Shown here one piece after another: positions 36,402 through 46,019 of a stretch of 64,000 nucleotides of DNA. The stretch's first letter is position 1, and each line of letters opens with the position of its first letter. The notes beneath the pieces were generated by a model that saw only the letters and a list, made by a program, of their open reading frames with translations, had not been told where the DNA came from and made no database searches. The stretch lies in contig CANKWX010000005.1 in the NCBI GenBank assembly GCA_947487165.1, positions 39,421 to 103,420 of the forward strand. Reading direction: 5' to 3'. The position numbers were made by a program, and so were the translations under genes. This DNA is from Burkholderiales bacterium. GTDB lineage: Bacteria; Pseudomonadota; Gammaproteobacteria; Burkholderiales; Burkholderiaceae_E.

Positions 36402-38020
36402 CCCTCCAACAATTCGGCGACATTCGCCGCGATCGTCCGCTCCAGCTCCCGCGCCTGCGCGTTCAGCGCCTCCAGCTCCTCATTCAATCCCTGCAACTGC
36501 GTACGGAAGTCCTCGTCACTAACGTCCTCCCCCGGCGCCACGCCCACATAACGCCCCGGGTTCAGCGACCAGCCCTGCGCCTCAATCTCAGCCAGCGTCG
36601 CCGCCTTGCACAGCCCGGGCACATCAACATACGCCAGCAGCTCGCCGAACACCTCCTTCAGCTTCGCCTCGGCTTCGGCCCCACCCTGCGTGTAGTCCGG
36701 GGACTCGCCGCGGTACAAACGCACCAGGTTAGCAATGAAGCCGATCTGCACGGGCGTCCAGTCGCGATGGGCGCGGTCCACCTGTCGGTAGATGTGGCGC
36801 GCGTCAATGAAGAGCACATGGTCGGCGTGGTGCAAGCGCCTGGCCTTGCCTCGGTCCAGGAACCACAGCGTGCAGGGCAGCGTGACCGTGTAGAACATGT
36901 TGGGGCCCACGGCCACCATCACGTCCACCGAGCGCGCCTCGACGAGCTTCTGGCGGATGTCCTGCTCGCTCGAGCGCGCGTCCGATGCCGAGTTGGCCAT
37001 CACGAATCCGGCGCGGCCTTTCGCGTTCAACGCCGAATGGAAGAGCTGAATCCACAGGTAGTTGCCGTTGTCTGTACGCGGCAGTCCAAACGGAAAACGC
37101 CGCGCCGGGCCGACCATGTCTTTCAGCCGCTCCTTGTCCACCGCGTTCACATTGAAGGGCGGATTAGCCAGCACGAAGTCGAACTGCCCGGTGGCCGTGT
37201 GCGGGTCGTCGTAGTAGCTGTTGACGTTGCCACCGTGGCGGATGTCGCCCTCCAGTCCATGCACCGCCAAGTTCAGGCGACACAAACGCCCGGTCTCGTC
37301 GGTCTTCTCCACGCCGCAGATGGCAAGTTCGGCGGCCGGGTTCTTCTGGTGCTCGGCCACGAAGCGGGCCGATTGCACGAACATGCCGCCCGAGCCGCAG
37401 GCCGGATCGAGGATGCGGCCGTGGAAAGGCTCGATGACTTCTGTGAGTAGCTTGACGATGCTCGACGGCGTGTAGAACTCGCCACCGCCCTGGCCCTCGC
37501 TCATCGCGAACTCGCCTAGGAAGTATTCGTAGATACGGCCGAAGGCGTCGAAGTCCAGCGATACCGGAATCTCGGAGACCTTTTTCAACAGATCCTTCAG
37601 CAGTGTGGGCGTGAAGAGGTAGAAGGTCTTGGGCAGCACCCCCGCGAGCTGCGGGTTGTGCTTCTCGATGGCGCGCATCGCGTCGTTGACCTTGGCGCCG
37701 ATGTCGGCCACCTCGGGCAACGCGAGCAGCGCGTCGTAGCGTGCTTCGGGCGCGAGGTAGAGCACGCCCTCGGCCTGGTAGGCGGCGGGATCGTCCACCC
37801 GGCTGCCGCGGCGTGAGCTGCTGCCGGCGGCCTGCAGCTTGTCGCGCAGCGCGGCGAAGCGTGCCTCGGCGAAGCGCATAAAGATCAGGCCGAGGAGGGG
37901 CCCCGAATACTCCTGAGCCTTCAGGCCGGAATTGGCGCGGAACTGGTCGGCGGCATCCCAGAGGCGTTTTTCCAGGGTGGCAGAGGCGGCGTCTTTTTCG
38001 GAGGGGGCTATCCAGCGCAT
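36398..38020 (-). CDS. hsdM: Type I restriction-modification methyltransferase subunit
   Basis: 540 residues from ATG 38020. An upstream in-frame start at 38098 adds a segment unlike the usual HsdM N-terminus, which begins here as [37 protein letters not shown]. The AdoMet site is [16 protein letters not shown] and the catalytic N6-adenine motif is LANPPFNVN. The enzyme methylates adenine at the HsdS target. It is the first gene of the R-M operon (hsdM, hsdS, remnants, AlbA_2, hsdR). Confidence 0.95.
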
Positions 38021-38482
38021 CAGGCAGGCATCGGGTTGTGTTGCGAGAAGACCCGCCGTGGTGATCACGGCCCGCCTCCCTGCGGGTGGAGTTTTCACGA
38101 AGTCTACGGGGCGCGATATTTTCGCGCATCAAGTCATCGGAGATCGGTCGGCTTGCTATCGTCGGTGTCATCCATTCAGGTCAGTGTTTCTGCCCATCCC
38201 GCACGCCGCAGCGCAACGGAAACATCAAGGGACGCGGGACACCACTCCCGTCTTGTGCCGACCTCTTCCTTCATGGCCTGCCCGGCACGGCATTGGCCTC
38301 GGTGACGCTCGCTGTAGCGAGTCGGATCACCGATTGAGCCCCTGCCGCATCAGCGGCGCCCCGGGTCTCGGGGGTTTGCGCTAGGTCGATCAGACCAGTG
38401 GGCGAGTGAAGGAGGAATCCCGCCTATGGCGAGGTCATCGAGAACGACTATCCGGAAACATCAGATGCGGCCGGCTTCGACT
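38021..38482. other. Gene-free stretch upstream of hsdM
   Basis: About 460 bp without a convincing gene on either strand. Open frames here have no family features. It should contain the hsdM promoter and the 3' end of the OLD-like gene transcript. No terminator hairpin or operator stood out. Confidence 0.5.
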
Positions 38483-40021
38483 TTAAGCGACGACTCGTAT
38501 AACCGGCGCAAAGTCTTCGATCACAGCTGGTCTTCGCTCCACGAGCCAGACTCGCAGTTCTGATACGTACGGCTCCCACGCAGACGAAAGAGCGGCTACC
38601 CTGACGATGTTGTTCATGCCAACAGATCGTTGGACGTTAAGCGTCCTAATGATGAGCTCAACGAACGAGTGACTGTCATCGACGGCATGGATGCCCCTTG
38701 CCAACGCAATGATTTCGTTTACTCCCGGATCTTGTTGCTGAGGCAAGTCGCGAATCATGCGGTGGATCTGAGGCTCCGGTGCAGACGCAATGCCAGTAGC
38801 AGCACATAGCTTCCTAATCCCGGCAATACAGCTTTGACGCCTAGCTGCGGCACTTTCTTCTGTGCCACTCAACACGGCGTTGGCACGTTCGAGCTGATGT
38901 TCATCTGTGACGTACAAATCGCCGTCGAGTAGGAACAGCTGGCAGGCAAGATTATGTCCGCCCGAAAGAATAAGTCCCGCAGCCAAAACAAAGCAGTTCG
39001 TCGCAGCTCCGTACTGGGTAATGTTCGCAATTCGCTTCATCCCAAGGTTGGATAGCTCATGCTCAACGATGGCAAGCGCCATCTCGTCCTCCACGAAAAT
39101 CTCGAGGGGACGATCTTGCTTGCCCGTCAGCCGTTTCAAAGCGTCTGGTTTCGTGTTGGACAAGCAGTAGGTCTTTGGCGGATCAGCCGTTACGGTATGG
39201 ATGTGCTTAATACTCACTTTGTCTTTGAGCTCGAGAACTGCCTCCCGGTGCGTGGTGAAGACGATTTGAAGCGACTTGTCCGTAGCCCTTTGGAAGAGGA
39301 TCTCGATGAGTTGGTATAGGGCTGCCGTATGAAGTAGTAGATCAATCTCGTCGATCAGGATTAGCGAGTGCTTGGGCGCGTTGAAGACCGTCGAGAGGAT
39401 TTCCAGTACTCGCTGTTCGCCTGCTCCCATCGCTAGGGCCGAATAACGGGTGCCGTGGAGAGCGAGACCAGGGTACTGCCTACCCGCGTGAGCCCGATGC
39501 AGGTTTAGCTCGCTGTAGGCTCGATTGAACACCGTTCCCATCTTCGCCATGATGAGTTGGGTGTCAGCATGAGCCTCGGTTTGGTAGTTGATCGCAGAGG
39601 TGTACGTCTCCTCCTCGATCCGAGGCACACAGGACTTTATGCCGATGAACTTTAGGTATCGCTCAGGCCGAGAGATGTAGCGCGGTGACCACCGATCAGC
39701 ATTCTTACGGTACTTCGTCCTCGTGTCGCTAAACAGGATTGCGCCGTCTCGATATGAATGAACCATCTCCAACGAGCTGCCTGCCCAAGTTGCATCCGTT
39801 GTTGGGGTGAAGAAATCGCGAAACTGCCAGTTTTGCTGGTCCGATCCTTCCACCGGCTTGTAGCAGCAAGCCAACGCGTGAAGGATTGTTGATTTACCGC
39901 ACCCGTTGGGGCCAAGGATCGCAGTCAGAGGCTTCTCGTCGAACCGAATTTCGTCCAGCGCCGTAATACCCTTGAGCTTCTCGATACTGAGACAGTGCGT
40001 GACCTGTTGGCTGATGGGCAT
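38483..40021 (-). CDS. OLD-like AAA ATPase with C-terminal Toprim-like region (putative defence nuclease)
   Basis: 512 residues from ATG 40021 (AAGGA eleven bases upstream); a GTG at 40066 is an alternative. Walker A is GPNGCGKST (37-45), preceded by LDEIRFDEKPLTAIL as in AAA_21/ABC-type ATPases. An ABC-signature-like MGAGEQRVLEIL and Walker B SLILIDEIDLLL follow, then FTTHREAVLEL. The C-terminal part begins LEIFVEDEMALAIVEHEL, with DGDLY further on, the acidic pattern of the Toprim nuclease in OLD proteins. Class 1 OLD proteins act alone in phage exclusion. No UvrD-like (GajB), HNH (PtuB) or reverse-transcriptase partner is adjacent. The base composition is AT-richer than the host, consistent with transfer. 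Confidence 0.75.
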   Translation of the reverse strand: MPISQQVTHCLSIEKLKGITALDEIRFDEKPLTAILGPNGCGKSTILHALACCYKPVEGSDQQNWQFRDFFTPTTDATWAGSSLEMVHSYRDGAILFSDTRTKYRKNADRWSPRYISRPERYLKFIGIKSCVPRIEEETYTSAINYQTEAHADTQLIMAKMGTVFNRAYSELNLHRAHAGRQYPGLALHGTRYSALAMGAGEQRVLEILSTVFNAPKHSLILIDEIDLLLHTAALYQLIEILFQRATDKSLQIVFTTHREAVLELKDKVSIKHIHTVTADPPKTYCLSNTKPDALKRLTGKQDRPLEIFVEDEMALAIVEHELSNLGMKRIANITQYGAATNCFVLAAGLILSGGHNLACQLFLLDGDLYVTDEHQLERANAVLSGTEESAAARRQSCIAGIRKLCAATGIASAPEPQIHRMIRDLPQQQDPGVNEIIALARGIHAVDDSHSFVELIIRTLNVQRSVGMNNIVRVAALSSAWEPYVSELRVWLVERRPAVIEDFAPVIRVVA

Positions 40022-40471
40022 TCTGGATGTTGTCCTTGTGATGATCTGGGCCTGCGACAAGGTCACTTCTCTCGCGGTCTAGCCCAACCATTTTTGAACC
40101 GTATCGTATCGTCCGCCACGACTTGTCGCGTTAGCGACAAGTTTAGTTCTAGGAGTCAGTCCTGGCCAGGCGAATCGCCCGGGTTTCCAGCACCCCCGCG
40201 AGCTGTTGGCGGACACTGAGAACTGTCTGTCAGACTCCCCTGCGACTTGACGATGTCCAATAGCAGCTAAGAGGAGCGAATCGTTCTGCTGACAACAACA
40301 CTGAAAATTCCCGGTAGAAACCGCAACGACATCTAAGCAGGCTAGTTACGAGCAACAAAAAATCCTTTGTTCGGTCAACCAGCACCAACAGACCCCTACC
40401 TATCAGCACTCCTGTCCAACCCGTCCAAATGGTCCCCAAAAACTCCGGCATCTCTTTCCTCTGCCGCCTCC
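40022..40471. other. Gene-free stretch inside the island
   Basis: Roughly 450 bp between the OLD-like gene and the integrase fragment. No open frame has recognisable family features. AT-richer than the host. It presumably carries the OLD gene promoter and decayed element sequence. Confidence 0.5.
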
Positions 40472-40702
40472 TTACGCTGCCCGGTTGTAAGCCCAGCACA
40501 GCCCACCAATCGTGTAGCTCAGCGCGTTCTCGACTAAATCCAGCAGCCAACCACTCTCGTGCTGCAACGTCGACGCTGTCAGCCTCAGATCATGCAGTGT
40601 GAATGCCGAAGCGTCCTGCCCTCGAATCGCGATCTTCAGCGTATTGTTGATCTCGTTATGCGCAAACGGTTCAGTCAAAGATTCGCGCCTTGGCAGCACC
40701 AT
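40472..40702 (-). pseudogene. C-terminal fragment of a P4-type tyrosine integrase
   Basis: The 77-residue frame matches the catalytic C-terminus of P4-like integrases. It carries VLPRRESLTEPFAHNEINNTLK, then FTLHDLRLTASTLQHESGW (the H-x-x-R box), then ENALSYTIGGLCWAYNRAA with the catalytic Tyr position. The N-terminal arm- and core-binding domains and the first catalytic Arg are missing: upstream sequence is only 70 bp before the attachment repeat and mnmE. Several substitutions from the usual pattern suggest decay. The position next to the mnmE-side repeat is where an island integrase belongs. Confidence 0.8.
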
Positions 40703-40772
40703 TTAGCTGCCACGAGCCTGTGAACGCATATCGGCTCTTGGTAAAAGCCTCCGGAACGCTCCGGACCCCCAC

Positions 40773-40790
40773 CTACTTCCCGATGCAAAA
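40773..40790 (-). repeat. mnmE-side attachment-site repeat (last 18 bp of mnmE)
   Basis: Minus strand TTTTGCATCGGGAAGTAG, encoding Phe-Cys-Ile-Gly-Lys-stop of MnmE. It matches the distal copy at 29394-29411 in 17 of 18 positions, so mnmE keeps an intact C-terminus after integration. Confidence 0.85.
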
Positions 40791-42140
40791 CCTGCTGAAA
40801 ATCACCCCCAGCAGGTCATCGGCCAGGAACTTGCCGGTAATGCTTCCAAGCTGCTCCTGCGCCAGCCTGAGCTCCTCGGCAAACAGATCGAGCTGACCCG
40901 CGCCCTGCCGGGCGTGGGCGCCTGCCGCATCCAGATGCGCCCGCGCTGCACGCAGTGCGCGCAGATGCCGCTCGCGCGCAATGAAGGTGTCCTCGCCACC
41001 CCCCTGCCAGCCCGCCAGACGCAGCAGCTCGGTGCGCAGCAGATCAACGCCCTCACCAGTACGCGCCGACAGCCACACCGCGCCGTCGCTTGTCCGTGCC
41101 GGCTCGCCGAGCAGATCCACCTTGTTCCAGACCCGCAAAATAGGCTTGTCCTGCGGCAATCGCGCCGAGATCTCGGCATCTGGTCCCTCGGCCAACGACG
41201 CGCCGTCATCACCCGCCACCCCGAGCTGCACGATCACATCGGCGCGCATCACCTCCTGCCAGGTGCGCTCGATGCCCATGCGCTCGACCTCATCGTCGGT
41301 CGCCCGCAGGCCTGCGGTATCAACCACCACCAGCGGCACGCCATCAATTTGCAGGGCCTGCGCAATCCGGTCACGCGTGGTGCCGGCCACCGGCGTCACG
41401 ATGGCCACCTCATCGCCCGCCAGCGCATTGAGCAGGCTCGACTTGCCAACATTAGGCGCACCGGCCAGCACCACATGCAGGCCTTCGCTCAGCAAGGCGC
41501 CCTGACGGGCCTCGATCAGCAGGCGATCGAGTGATGCTTCAAGCCGCGCGAGCTTGCCGCGCGCATCGGCCTGCTCCAGAAAATCGATCTCTTCTTCCGG
41601 AAAATCGAGGGTGGCCTCAACCAGCATGCGCAGCGTGACCAGCTCTTCGACCACCGCATCAATCGCCCGCGAAAACGCACCCGCCAGCGACCTTGCCGCC
41701 GAGCGCGCGGCCTGCGCAGTGTTGGCATCGATCAGATCGGCCACCGCTTCGGCCTGCGCCAGATCGAGCTTGTCATTCAGATAAGCCCGCTGCGTGAATT
41801 CGCCGGGCTCGGCCAGGCGCACGCCCATCAGCTCGCCCGCCTCGAGCAGACGCGCCATCAGCAGCTGCATCACCACTGGCCCGCCATGGCCCTGCAACTC
41901 GAGCACATCCTCACCGGTGTAGGAATGCGGCGCCGGAAAATAGATCGCCAGACCGGTGTCGATTACCTGGCCATCGGCCGCTCGAAAGGGCAACAGCGTT
42001 GCTTGACGCGCCACAAGCGACCTGCCGCAGACCGCCTCGATCAAGACGCGCAGATCGCGCCCCGAGACCCGCACCACGCCGATCGCACCCCGCCCGGGCG
42101 CGGTCGCAATCGCAGCAATCGGATCCTTAGTGGATGACAC
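40773..42140 (-). CDS. mnmE: tRNA modification GTPase MnmE
   Basis: The protein has 455 residues. The N-terminal tetrahydrofolate-binding domain opens [22 protein letters not shown]. The inserted G domain has [16 protein letters not shown] (G1, about residue 225), [20 protein letters not shown] (G3 and switch II), and VWNKVDLLG (G4). The C-terminus ends FCIGK, whose Cys is the conserved catalytic residue. With MnmG it makes the 5-(carboxymethyl)aminomethyl group on wobble U34 of certain tRNAs. Its 3' end is the insertion site of the defence island. It lies 39 bp after the CysB-like gene in a leftward operon with yidC. Confidence 0.97.
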   Translation of the reverse strand: MSSTKDPIAAIATAPGRGAIGVVRVSGRDLRVLIEAVCGRSLVARQATLLPFRAADGQVIDTGLAIYFPAPHSYTGEDVLELQGHGGPVVMQLLMARLLEAGELMGVRLAEPGEFTQRAYLNDKLDLAQAEAVADLIDANTAQAARSAARSLAGAFSRAIDAVVEELVTLRMLVEATLDFPEEEIDFLEQADARGKLARLEASLDRLLIEARQGALLSEGLHVVLAGAPNVGKSSLLNALAGDEVAIVTPVAGTTRDRIAQALQIDGVPLVVVDTAGLRATDDEVERMGIERTWQEVMRADVIVQLGVAGDDGASLAEGPDAEISARLPQDKPILRVWNKVDLLGEPARTSDGAVWLSARTGEGVDLLRTELLRLAGWQGGGEDTFIARERHLRALRAARAHLDAAGAHARQGAGQLDLFAEELRLAQEQLGSITGKFLADDLLGVIFSRFCIGK

Positions 42141-42179
42141 GGTTGGCTGTCTGGAGGCGGTCCGACGCGCTGCGCCCGC

Positions 42180-43070
42180 TTACCTGAACTCGCGAACCAG
42201 CTGCATGAAGCGCCGCTCGAAAGGCAGCAGCGGCATGCCGATACGCGAAGCAATGCGGGCGGTTTTTTCGGGGAAAAGCTCGCTCGCCTCGATGCGAACA
42301 ATGCCCCGATCGCGCTCGACATCCACCGCAATGTCGGCGATCACACCCACGCCAAAGCCCAACTCCACATAGGCCTTGATCACATCCGAGTCGATGGCTT
42401 CAAGTACCACCCGAGGCGCGAGCCCGACCTTGGCAAAGGCGGCATCGATGCCCCGGCGGCCGGCAAACTCGCGGCTGTAGGTGATCAGCGGCTCATCGGC
42501 CAGTTGCGACAACGACGGCGCCACGCCACTGTCAGCCAGCCGGTGACCCACCGGCACGATCAGGCAATGGCGCCAGGCATAAGCCGGCCGGGTATCAAGC
42601 GAGGGATGCTCGTCGAGCGTCTCGGTAGCCAGACCAAATGTGGCGTCGCCATGCACCACAAACTCGGCCACCTGCTGCGGGTTGCCCTGCAGCAGCTTGA
42701 ACTGCATTGCCGGAAACTCGATCCGGAAAGCGGCCAGCACGGTTGGCAACACATAGCGCGCCTGGGTGTGCGTCGCTGCAATCGACAAGGTGCCCGAATG
42801 CCCTGCAGCAAACTGCTCGCTGATTCGTCGCAGCGCCGCGGTCTCGTCAAGCACGCGCTCGGCGGCCGCCAGAATCTGCTCACCCGCCTCGGTCAACTGG
42901 GTATAGCGCTTGCCATGCCGAACAAAGAGCTGCACACCGAGCTCTTCTTCAAGCTCGCGGATCTGCTTGGAGAGTGCCGGCTGCGAGGTGAACAGCACCT
43001 CTGCCGCCGCGGTCAGGTTCAGACCTCGGCGGACGGTTTCACGAAGCGCGCGCAGCTGCTGGAAGTTCAC
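42180..43070 (-). CDS. CysB/Cbl-like LysR-family regulator
   Basis: 296 residues from GTG 43070, which overlaps the yidC stop (GTGA) and is preceded by AAGG; the open frame continues upstream only through yidC. The N-terminal helix-turn-helix is FQQLRALRETVRRGLNLTAAAEVLFTSQPALSKQIRELEEELGVQLFVRHGKRYTQLTEAGE. The effector domain starts TLSIAATHTQARYVLPTVLAAF. The VRHGKR and ATHTQARYVLP segments are typical of CysB and Cbl, which activate sulfur-assimilation genes in response to N-acetylserine or adenosine 5'-phosphosulfate. No cys gene is adjacent. The position between yidC and mnmE, translationally coupled to yidC, is unusual. Confidence 0.88.
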   Translation of the reverse strand: MNFQQLRALRETVRRGLNLTAAAEVLFTSQPALSKQIRELEEELGVQLFVRHGKRYTQLTEAGEQILAAAERVLDETAALRRISEQFAAGHSGTLSIAATHTQARYVLPTVLAAFRIEFPAMQFKLLQGNPQQVAEFVVHGDATFGLATETLDEHPSLDTRPAYAWRHCLIVPVGHRLADSGVAPSLSQLADEPLITYSREFAGRRGIDAAFAKVGLAPRVVLEAIDSDVIKAYVELGFGVGVIADIAVDVERDRGIVRIEASELFPEKTARIASRIGMPLLPFERRFMQLVREFR

Positions 43071-44773
43071 GCCTTGCCGAAGACCGGTTTGCCCTCGATG
43101 CGCCGCGTGATGACCCACTGCTGAGCAATCGAAAACAAGTTGTTGACGACCCAGTAAAGCACCAATCCGGCCGGGAAAAAGAAGAACATCACCGAAAAAA
43201 TCAGCGGCATCCACATCATCATCTTGGCCTGCAGCGGATCGGGCGGTGTCGGGTTCAGGCGGGTCTGGATGATCATACTGCCGGCCATCAGCAACGGCAG
43301 GATGAAAAACGGATCAGGTGCAGCCAGATCCTTGATCCAGCCGATCCAGGGCGCATCGCGCATCTCGACCGATGCGAGCAGCACCCAGTAGAGCGAAATG
43401 AACACCGGTATCTGCACCACCACCGGCAGACAGCCACCGAGGGGATTGATCTTCTCGGTTTTATAGAGCTCCATCATCGCCTGATTGAGCTTGACCCGAT
43501 CGTTGCCGTAGCGCTCGCGCAGGGCGGTGAGCTTGGGCGTGACCAATTTCATCTTGGCCATCGACCGATAGCTCGCCGCCTGCAGCGGAAAGAACGCGAT
43601 CTTGACGATCAGCGTCAGCAGCACGATGGTCCAGCCCCAGTTGAGCACCAGGCTGTGCAAAAACTCCATCAGCCAGAACAGCGGCTTGGCGATCACCGTC
43701 AGAAAGCCATAGTCGACCGTCAGATCGAGTCCGGGCGCGACCTGCGCCAGCACCTTCTGATCCTGCGGGCCGACATAGAGTTGCGACGCTACCGACTCGG
43801 TAGCACCAGGCGCGATCGATTTGAGCGGCAGGAGCATGCCCACCGAAAACACGCCCTTGTCGACCTTGCGCGTGAAAAACTCACGCGCCGAATCGTTACT
43901 CACCACCCAGGCCGATACGAAATAGTGCTGGATCATGCCGACCCAACCATCATTCGCGTTCTTCGTGTAGGTGGCTTTGCCTTTTTCGATGTCCGCGAAG
44001 TCGACTTTCTGAAACTTGTCTTTGTCGGAATAGACCACCGGACCGGTATAGGTGCTGTAGAACTGCGACTCACCAGGCGGCGCGGTGTTGTCACGGGTCA
44101 GTTGAAGATAGAGACTAGGCTGAATCGACTCGGCCGACTCATTGGTGATATCGGTCTTCATCTCGACAAGATATGACCCCCGCTTGAGCGTGTACCGGCG
44201 CACAAGTTTTGCACCGCCGCTGTCAGCCGTCATGGTGAGGGTGACCTCATTGCTGCCATCGGCCAGAACATGCTCTCCGGACTCGATTACAAACGGTGTG
44301 CGATGCGTCGGATAGGCCGCGCCCTGCGGGCCGATCAGTCCCGACTGGGCCAGATAGACATGACCCGGCTTCTCGGTCATCAGGAGCACATTTGAGCTGC
44401 CGACCTTGTCTTCGGTGTCGCGGAATTTCTCGAGCTCGGCTCGCACGATCTGACCGCCGATCGCATCGATATCGAGCTTGAGCACGTCATTGGCCAGCCT
44501 CACCGTGGCCCTGGACGCCACTTTGCTGTCGGCAGGCACCGCTGCACTGCCAGCCGGAACCGACGCCGAACCTACCGTCGGCACCGAATTGTCGACTTTG
44601 GCTGCTTTATCGCCCTGTCCGGATGCGGCACCCGATGATGCCGGCGTCTGCTGCTGACCTCCCAGAAAGCCTGCCAGGACCGATGGACGACCCTGTTCGC
44701 GCTGCCAGGCATCCCAAAGGAAAAGCAGTGACATCGAGAAGATGACCCAAAGGATCGTACGTTGATTCTGCAT
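43067..44773 (-). CDS. yidC: Membrane protein insertase YidC
   Basis: 568 residues from ATG 44773 (MQNQRTILWVIFSMSLLFLWDAW, the usual first helix). A large periplasmic beta domain spans about residues 60-350. It is followed by the insertase core with helices PLFWLMEFLHSLVLNWGWTIVLLTLIVKIAFFPLQAAS, KINPLGGCLPVVVQIPVFISLYWVLL and PLIFSVMFFFFPAGLVLYWVVNNLFSIAQQW. It inserts inner-membrane proteins alone or with SecYEG; in a phototroph it would also be needed for light-harvesting and reaction-centre polypeptides. It lies 8 bp downstream of yidD. Confidence 0.97.
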   Translation of the reverse strand: MQNQRTILWVIFSMSLLFLWDAWQREQGRPSVLAGFLGGQQQTPASSGAASGQGDKAAKVDNSVPTVGSASVPAGSAAVPADSKVASRATVRLANDVLKLDIDAIGGQIVRAELEKFRDTEDKVGSSNVLLMTEKPGHVYLAQSGLIGPQGAAYPTHRTPFVIESGEHVLADGSNEVTLTMTADSGGAKLVRRYTLKRGSYLVEMKTDITNESAESIQPSLYLQLTRDNTAPPGESQFYSTYTGPVVYSDKDKFQKVDFADIEKGKATYTKNANDGWVGMIQHYFVSAWVVSNDSAREFFTRKVDKGVFSVGMLLPLKSIAPGATESVASQLYVGPQDQKVLAQVAPGLDLTVDYGFLTVIAKPLFWLMEFLHSLVLNWGWTIVLLTLIVKIAFFPLQAASYRSMAKMKLVTPKLTALRERYGNDRVKLNQAMMELYKTEKINPLGGCLPVVVQIPVFISLYWVLLASVEMRDAPWIGWIKDLAAPDPFFILPLLMAGSMIIQTRLNPTPPDPLQAKMMMWMPLIFSVMFFFFPAGLVLYWVVNNLFSIAQQWVITRRIEGKPVFGKA

Positions 44774-44781
44774 GGTGGGAA

Positions 44782-45147
44782 TTACTCTCGAAGCGAAGGT
44801 AGGCAACACGAACAGGACAGTCGTTTCATCGGGCCAGAACCGCTGGGCGACGCTGTTGCAGACGGTGTTGCAAATTCAGGCACCGGATCGACACCACCGG
44901 CATGAAAAGGATGGCAACGCCCGAGCCGGCAAACCGTCAGCCACAGCCCTTTTATCAGACCGAAGCGTTCAAGCGCCTGCGAACCATACTCGGAACAGCT
45001 CGGATAAAAACGACAACGAGGCCCGAGCAAAGGACTGATCACCAGTCTGTAGAAAGCAATCAGCGACAGCGCGAGCCATAGTCCGGCAGCGGACAGCCGC
45101 CGTACAAGCGCATGCGTCAAGCTTGTCGTCGTGGATGAAAAGGCCAT
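44782..45147 (-). CDS. yidD: Membrane protein insertion efficiency factor YidD
   Basis: The protein has 121 residues. The YidD core is complete: [41 protein letters not shown] and [21 protein letters not shown], with the conserved cysteines and amphipathic helix. The Ser/Pro/Cys-rich tail is longer than usual. It assists YidC-dependent insertion at the inner membrane. Gene order rnpA, yidD, yidC is the standard one. Confidence 0.95.
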   Translation of the reverse strand: MAFSSTTTSLTHALVRRLSAAGLWLALSLIAFYRLVISPLLGPRCRFYPSCSEYGSQALERFGLIKGLWLTVCRLGRCHPFHAGGVDPVPEFATPSATASPSGSGPMKRLSCSCCLPSLRE

Positions 45148-45161
45148 GGCGCCCTGATGTC

Positions 45162-45569
45162 TCAGGCGACCCGCAACAGTACCCGACGCATCAACCCATC
45201 GATCTCGGATCGGACGACGCGTTTGAGTGCGCGATCAGCAGGTCGTCTGGCAAACGGTCGCACTTTGCGTCCGCTCGTTTCGACCAGCGGTGCGGCCGGG
45301 TCCTGAGGCAGTTTCACCATCTGTATGCGCAATGCCCAGGCCGGCAGACCACTGGCCATCGCTTTGGCGGGGGCAAGGACCGCCGCGTGAAACGATTCCC
45401 GGATCACTCGCCGTATGCGATTGCGCACCGGTGAAGACGGCGCAAGCTTTTTGGGGATAGCCATCATCAGTCGGGGTTCAGCGGGATCGCTGACAACGCG
45501 AACCGTTACGACGAAATGCTCACCGGCGATCCGTAAAGGACGCCTGGAAGGTGGTGTGCCCGGGTTCAA
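45162..45569 (-). CDS. rnpA: Ribonuclease P protein component
   Basis: 135 residues starting at TTG 45569, which overlaps the rpmH stop codon (TTGA), so translation is coupled to rpmH. The RNR signature is [14 protein letters not shown], and the N-terminal strands [10 protein letters not shown] and [10 protein letters not shown] fit the family. It binds the RNase P RNA and aids 5' maturation of tRNAs. Compared with E. coli RnpA the C-terminus has an additional basic stretch ([21 protein letters not shown]). Confidence 0.93.
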   Translation of the reverse strand: MNPGTPPSRRPLRIAGEHFVVTVRVVSDPAEPRLMMAIPKKLAPSSPVRNRIRRVIRESFHAAVLAPAKAMASGLPAWALRIQMVKLPQDPAAPLVETSGRKVRPFARRPADRALKRVVRSEIDGLMRRVLLRVA

Positions 45570-45700
45570 ACACCCAGACGCTTGCGACCTTTGGCACGAC
45601 GCGCACGAATGACCGCACGCCCGCCGCGGGTCTTCATGCGCACAAGAAAGCCGTGCGTGCGCTTGCGCCGAACCACTGAAGGTTGATATGTGCGTTTCAT
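45566..45700 (-). CDS. rpmH: Ribosomal protein bL34
   Basis: 44 residues, reading [20 protein letters not shown], then [20 protein letters not shown] and RLGV. This is an essentially canonical bL34 of the large ribosomal subunit. Start ATG 45700. The stop overlaps the TTG start of rnpA. A sigma70-type promoter lies just upstream at 45728-45756. Confidence 0.97.
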   Translation of the reverse strand: MKRTYQPSVVRRKRTHGFLVRMKTRGGRAVIRARRAKGRKRLGV

Positions 45701-45727
45701 GACGGTTACTCAGTAGAAAAGCCCACC

Positions 45728-45756
45728 ATTACATCAAGGCCACGTCAACCTGTCAA
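45728..45756 (-). promoter_or_regulatory. Sigma70-type promoter of rpmH
   Basis: On the minus strand, TTGACA (45751-45756) is followed after 17 bp by TGTAAT (45728-45733), matching the -35 consensus fully and the -10 in five of six positions. Transcription would begin about 20 bp before the rpmH start. Confidence 0.75.
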
Positions 45757-45844
45757 TTTCCGATTTTCAGGCGCAACTGCGCCGAAGCTGAAGATCGGTG
45801 CCGGTCCGAGCTCATGCCAGTGATGGCGGGGCGTGCCTTTGGCC

Positions 45845-45861
45845 TGTGGATAAGGTAAAAT
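45845..45861 (+). promoter_or_regulatory. DnaA box overlapping a putative dnaA promoter
   Basis: TGTGGATAA at 45845-45853 is the exact reverse complement of the 9-mer TTATCCACA. TAAAAT at 45856-45861 follows and could be a -10 element. This layout fits the known autorepression of dnaA. The dnaA start is about 160 bp downstream. Confidence 0.6.
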
Positions 45862-46019
45862 CTCCCTCCAGCTTCAGCCGATTTCGGGTCGAACAACTGC
45901 CGCGCGTCAAGCGCCGCCTATCGACTTTCCAGACCGCCCGGAAAGCTTCCAGTTCCAGCTACGGTACCCGAATTGACGCATTGCTCCACGCCATACCCAC
46001 GGATTCAACGCGCCCTCCA

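Larger units (their letters stand above)
45701..46019. other. rpmH-dnaA divergent intergenic region
   Basis: About 320 bp containing the leftward rpmH promoter and a perfect DnaA box with a -10-like element for rightward dnaA transcription, annotated separately. An open frame in phase with dnaA continues back to 45798, but its Arg/Ser-rich translation is unlike DnaA and is treated as leader sequence. Confidence 0.6.

Noticed and set aside
38483..40021. Gabija, Septu or PARIS system
   Set aside because: The ATPase-Toprim pattern is compatible, but no UvrD-like, HNH or separate Toprim partner gene is adjacent.
40230..40550. 106-residue leftward frame overlapping the integrase fragment
   Set aside because: Different frame from the recognisable integrase stretch, low-quality composition and no family features.
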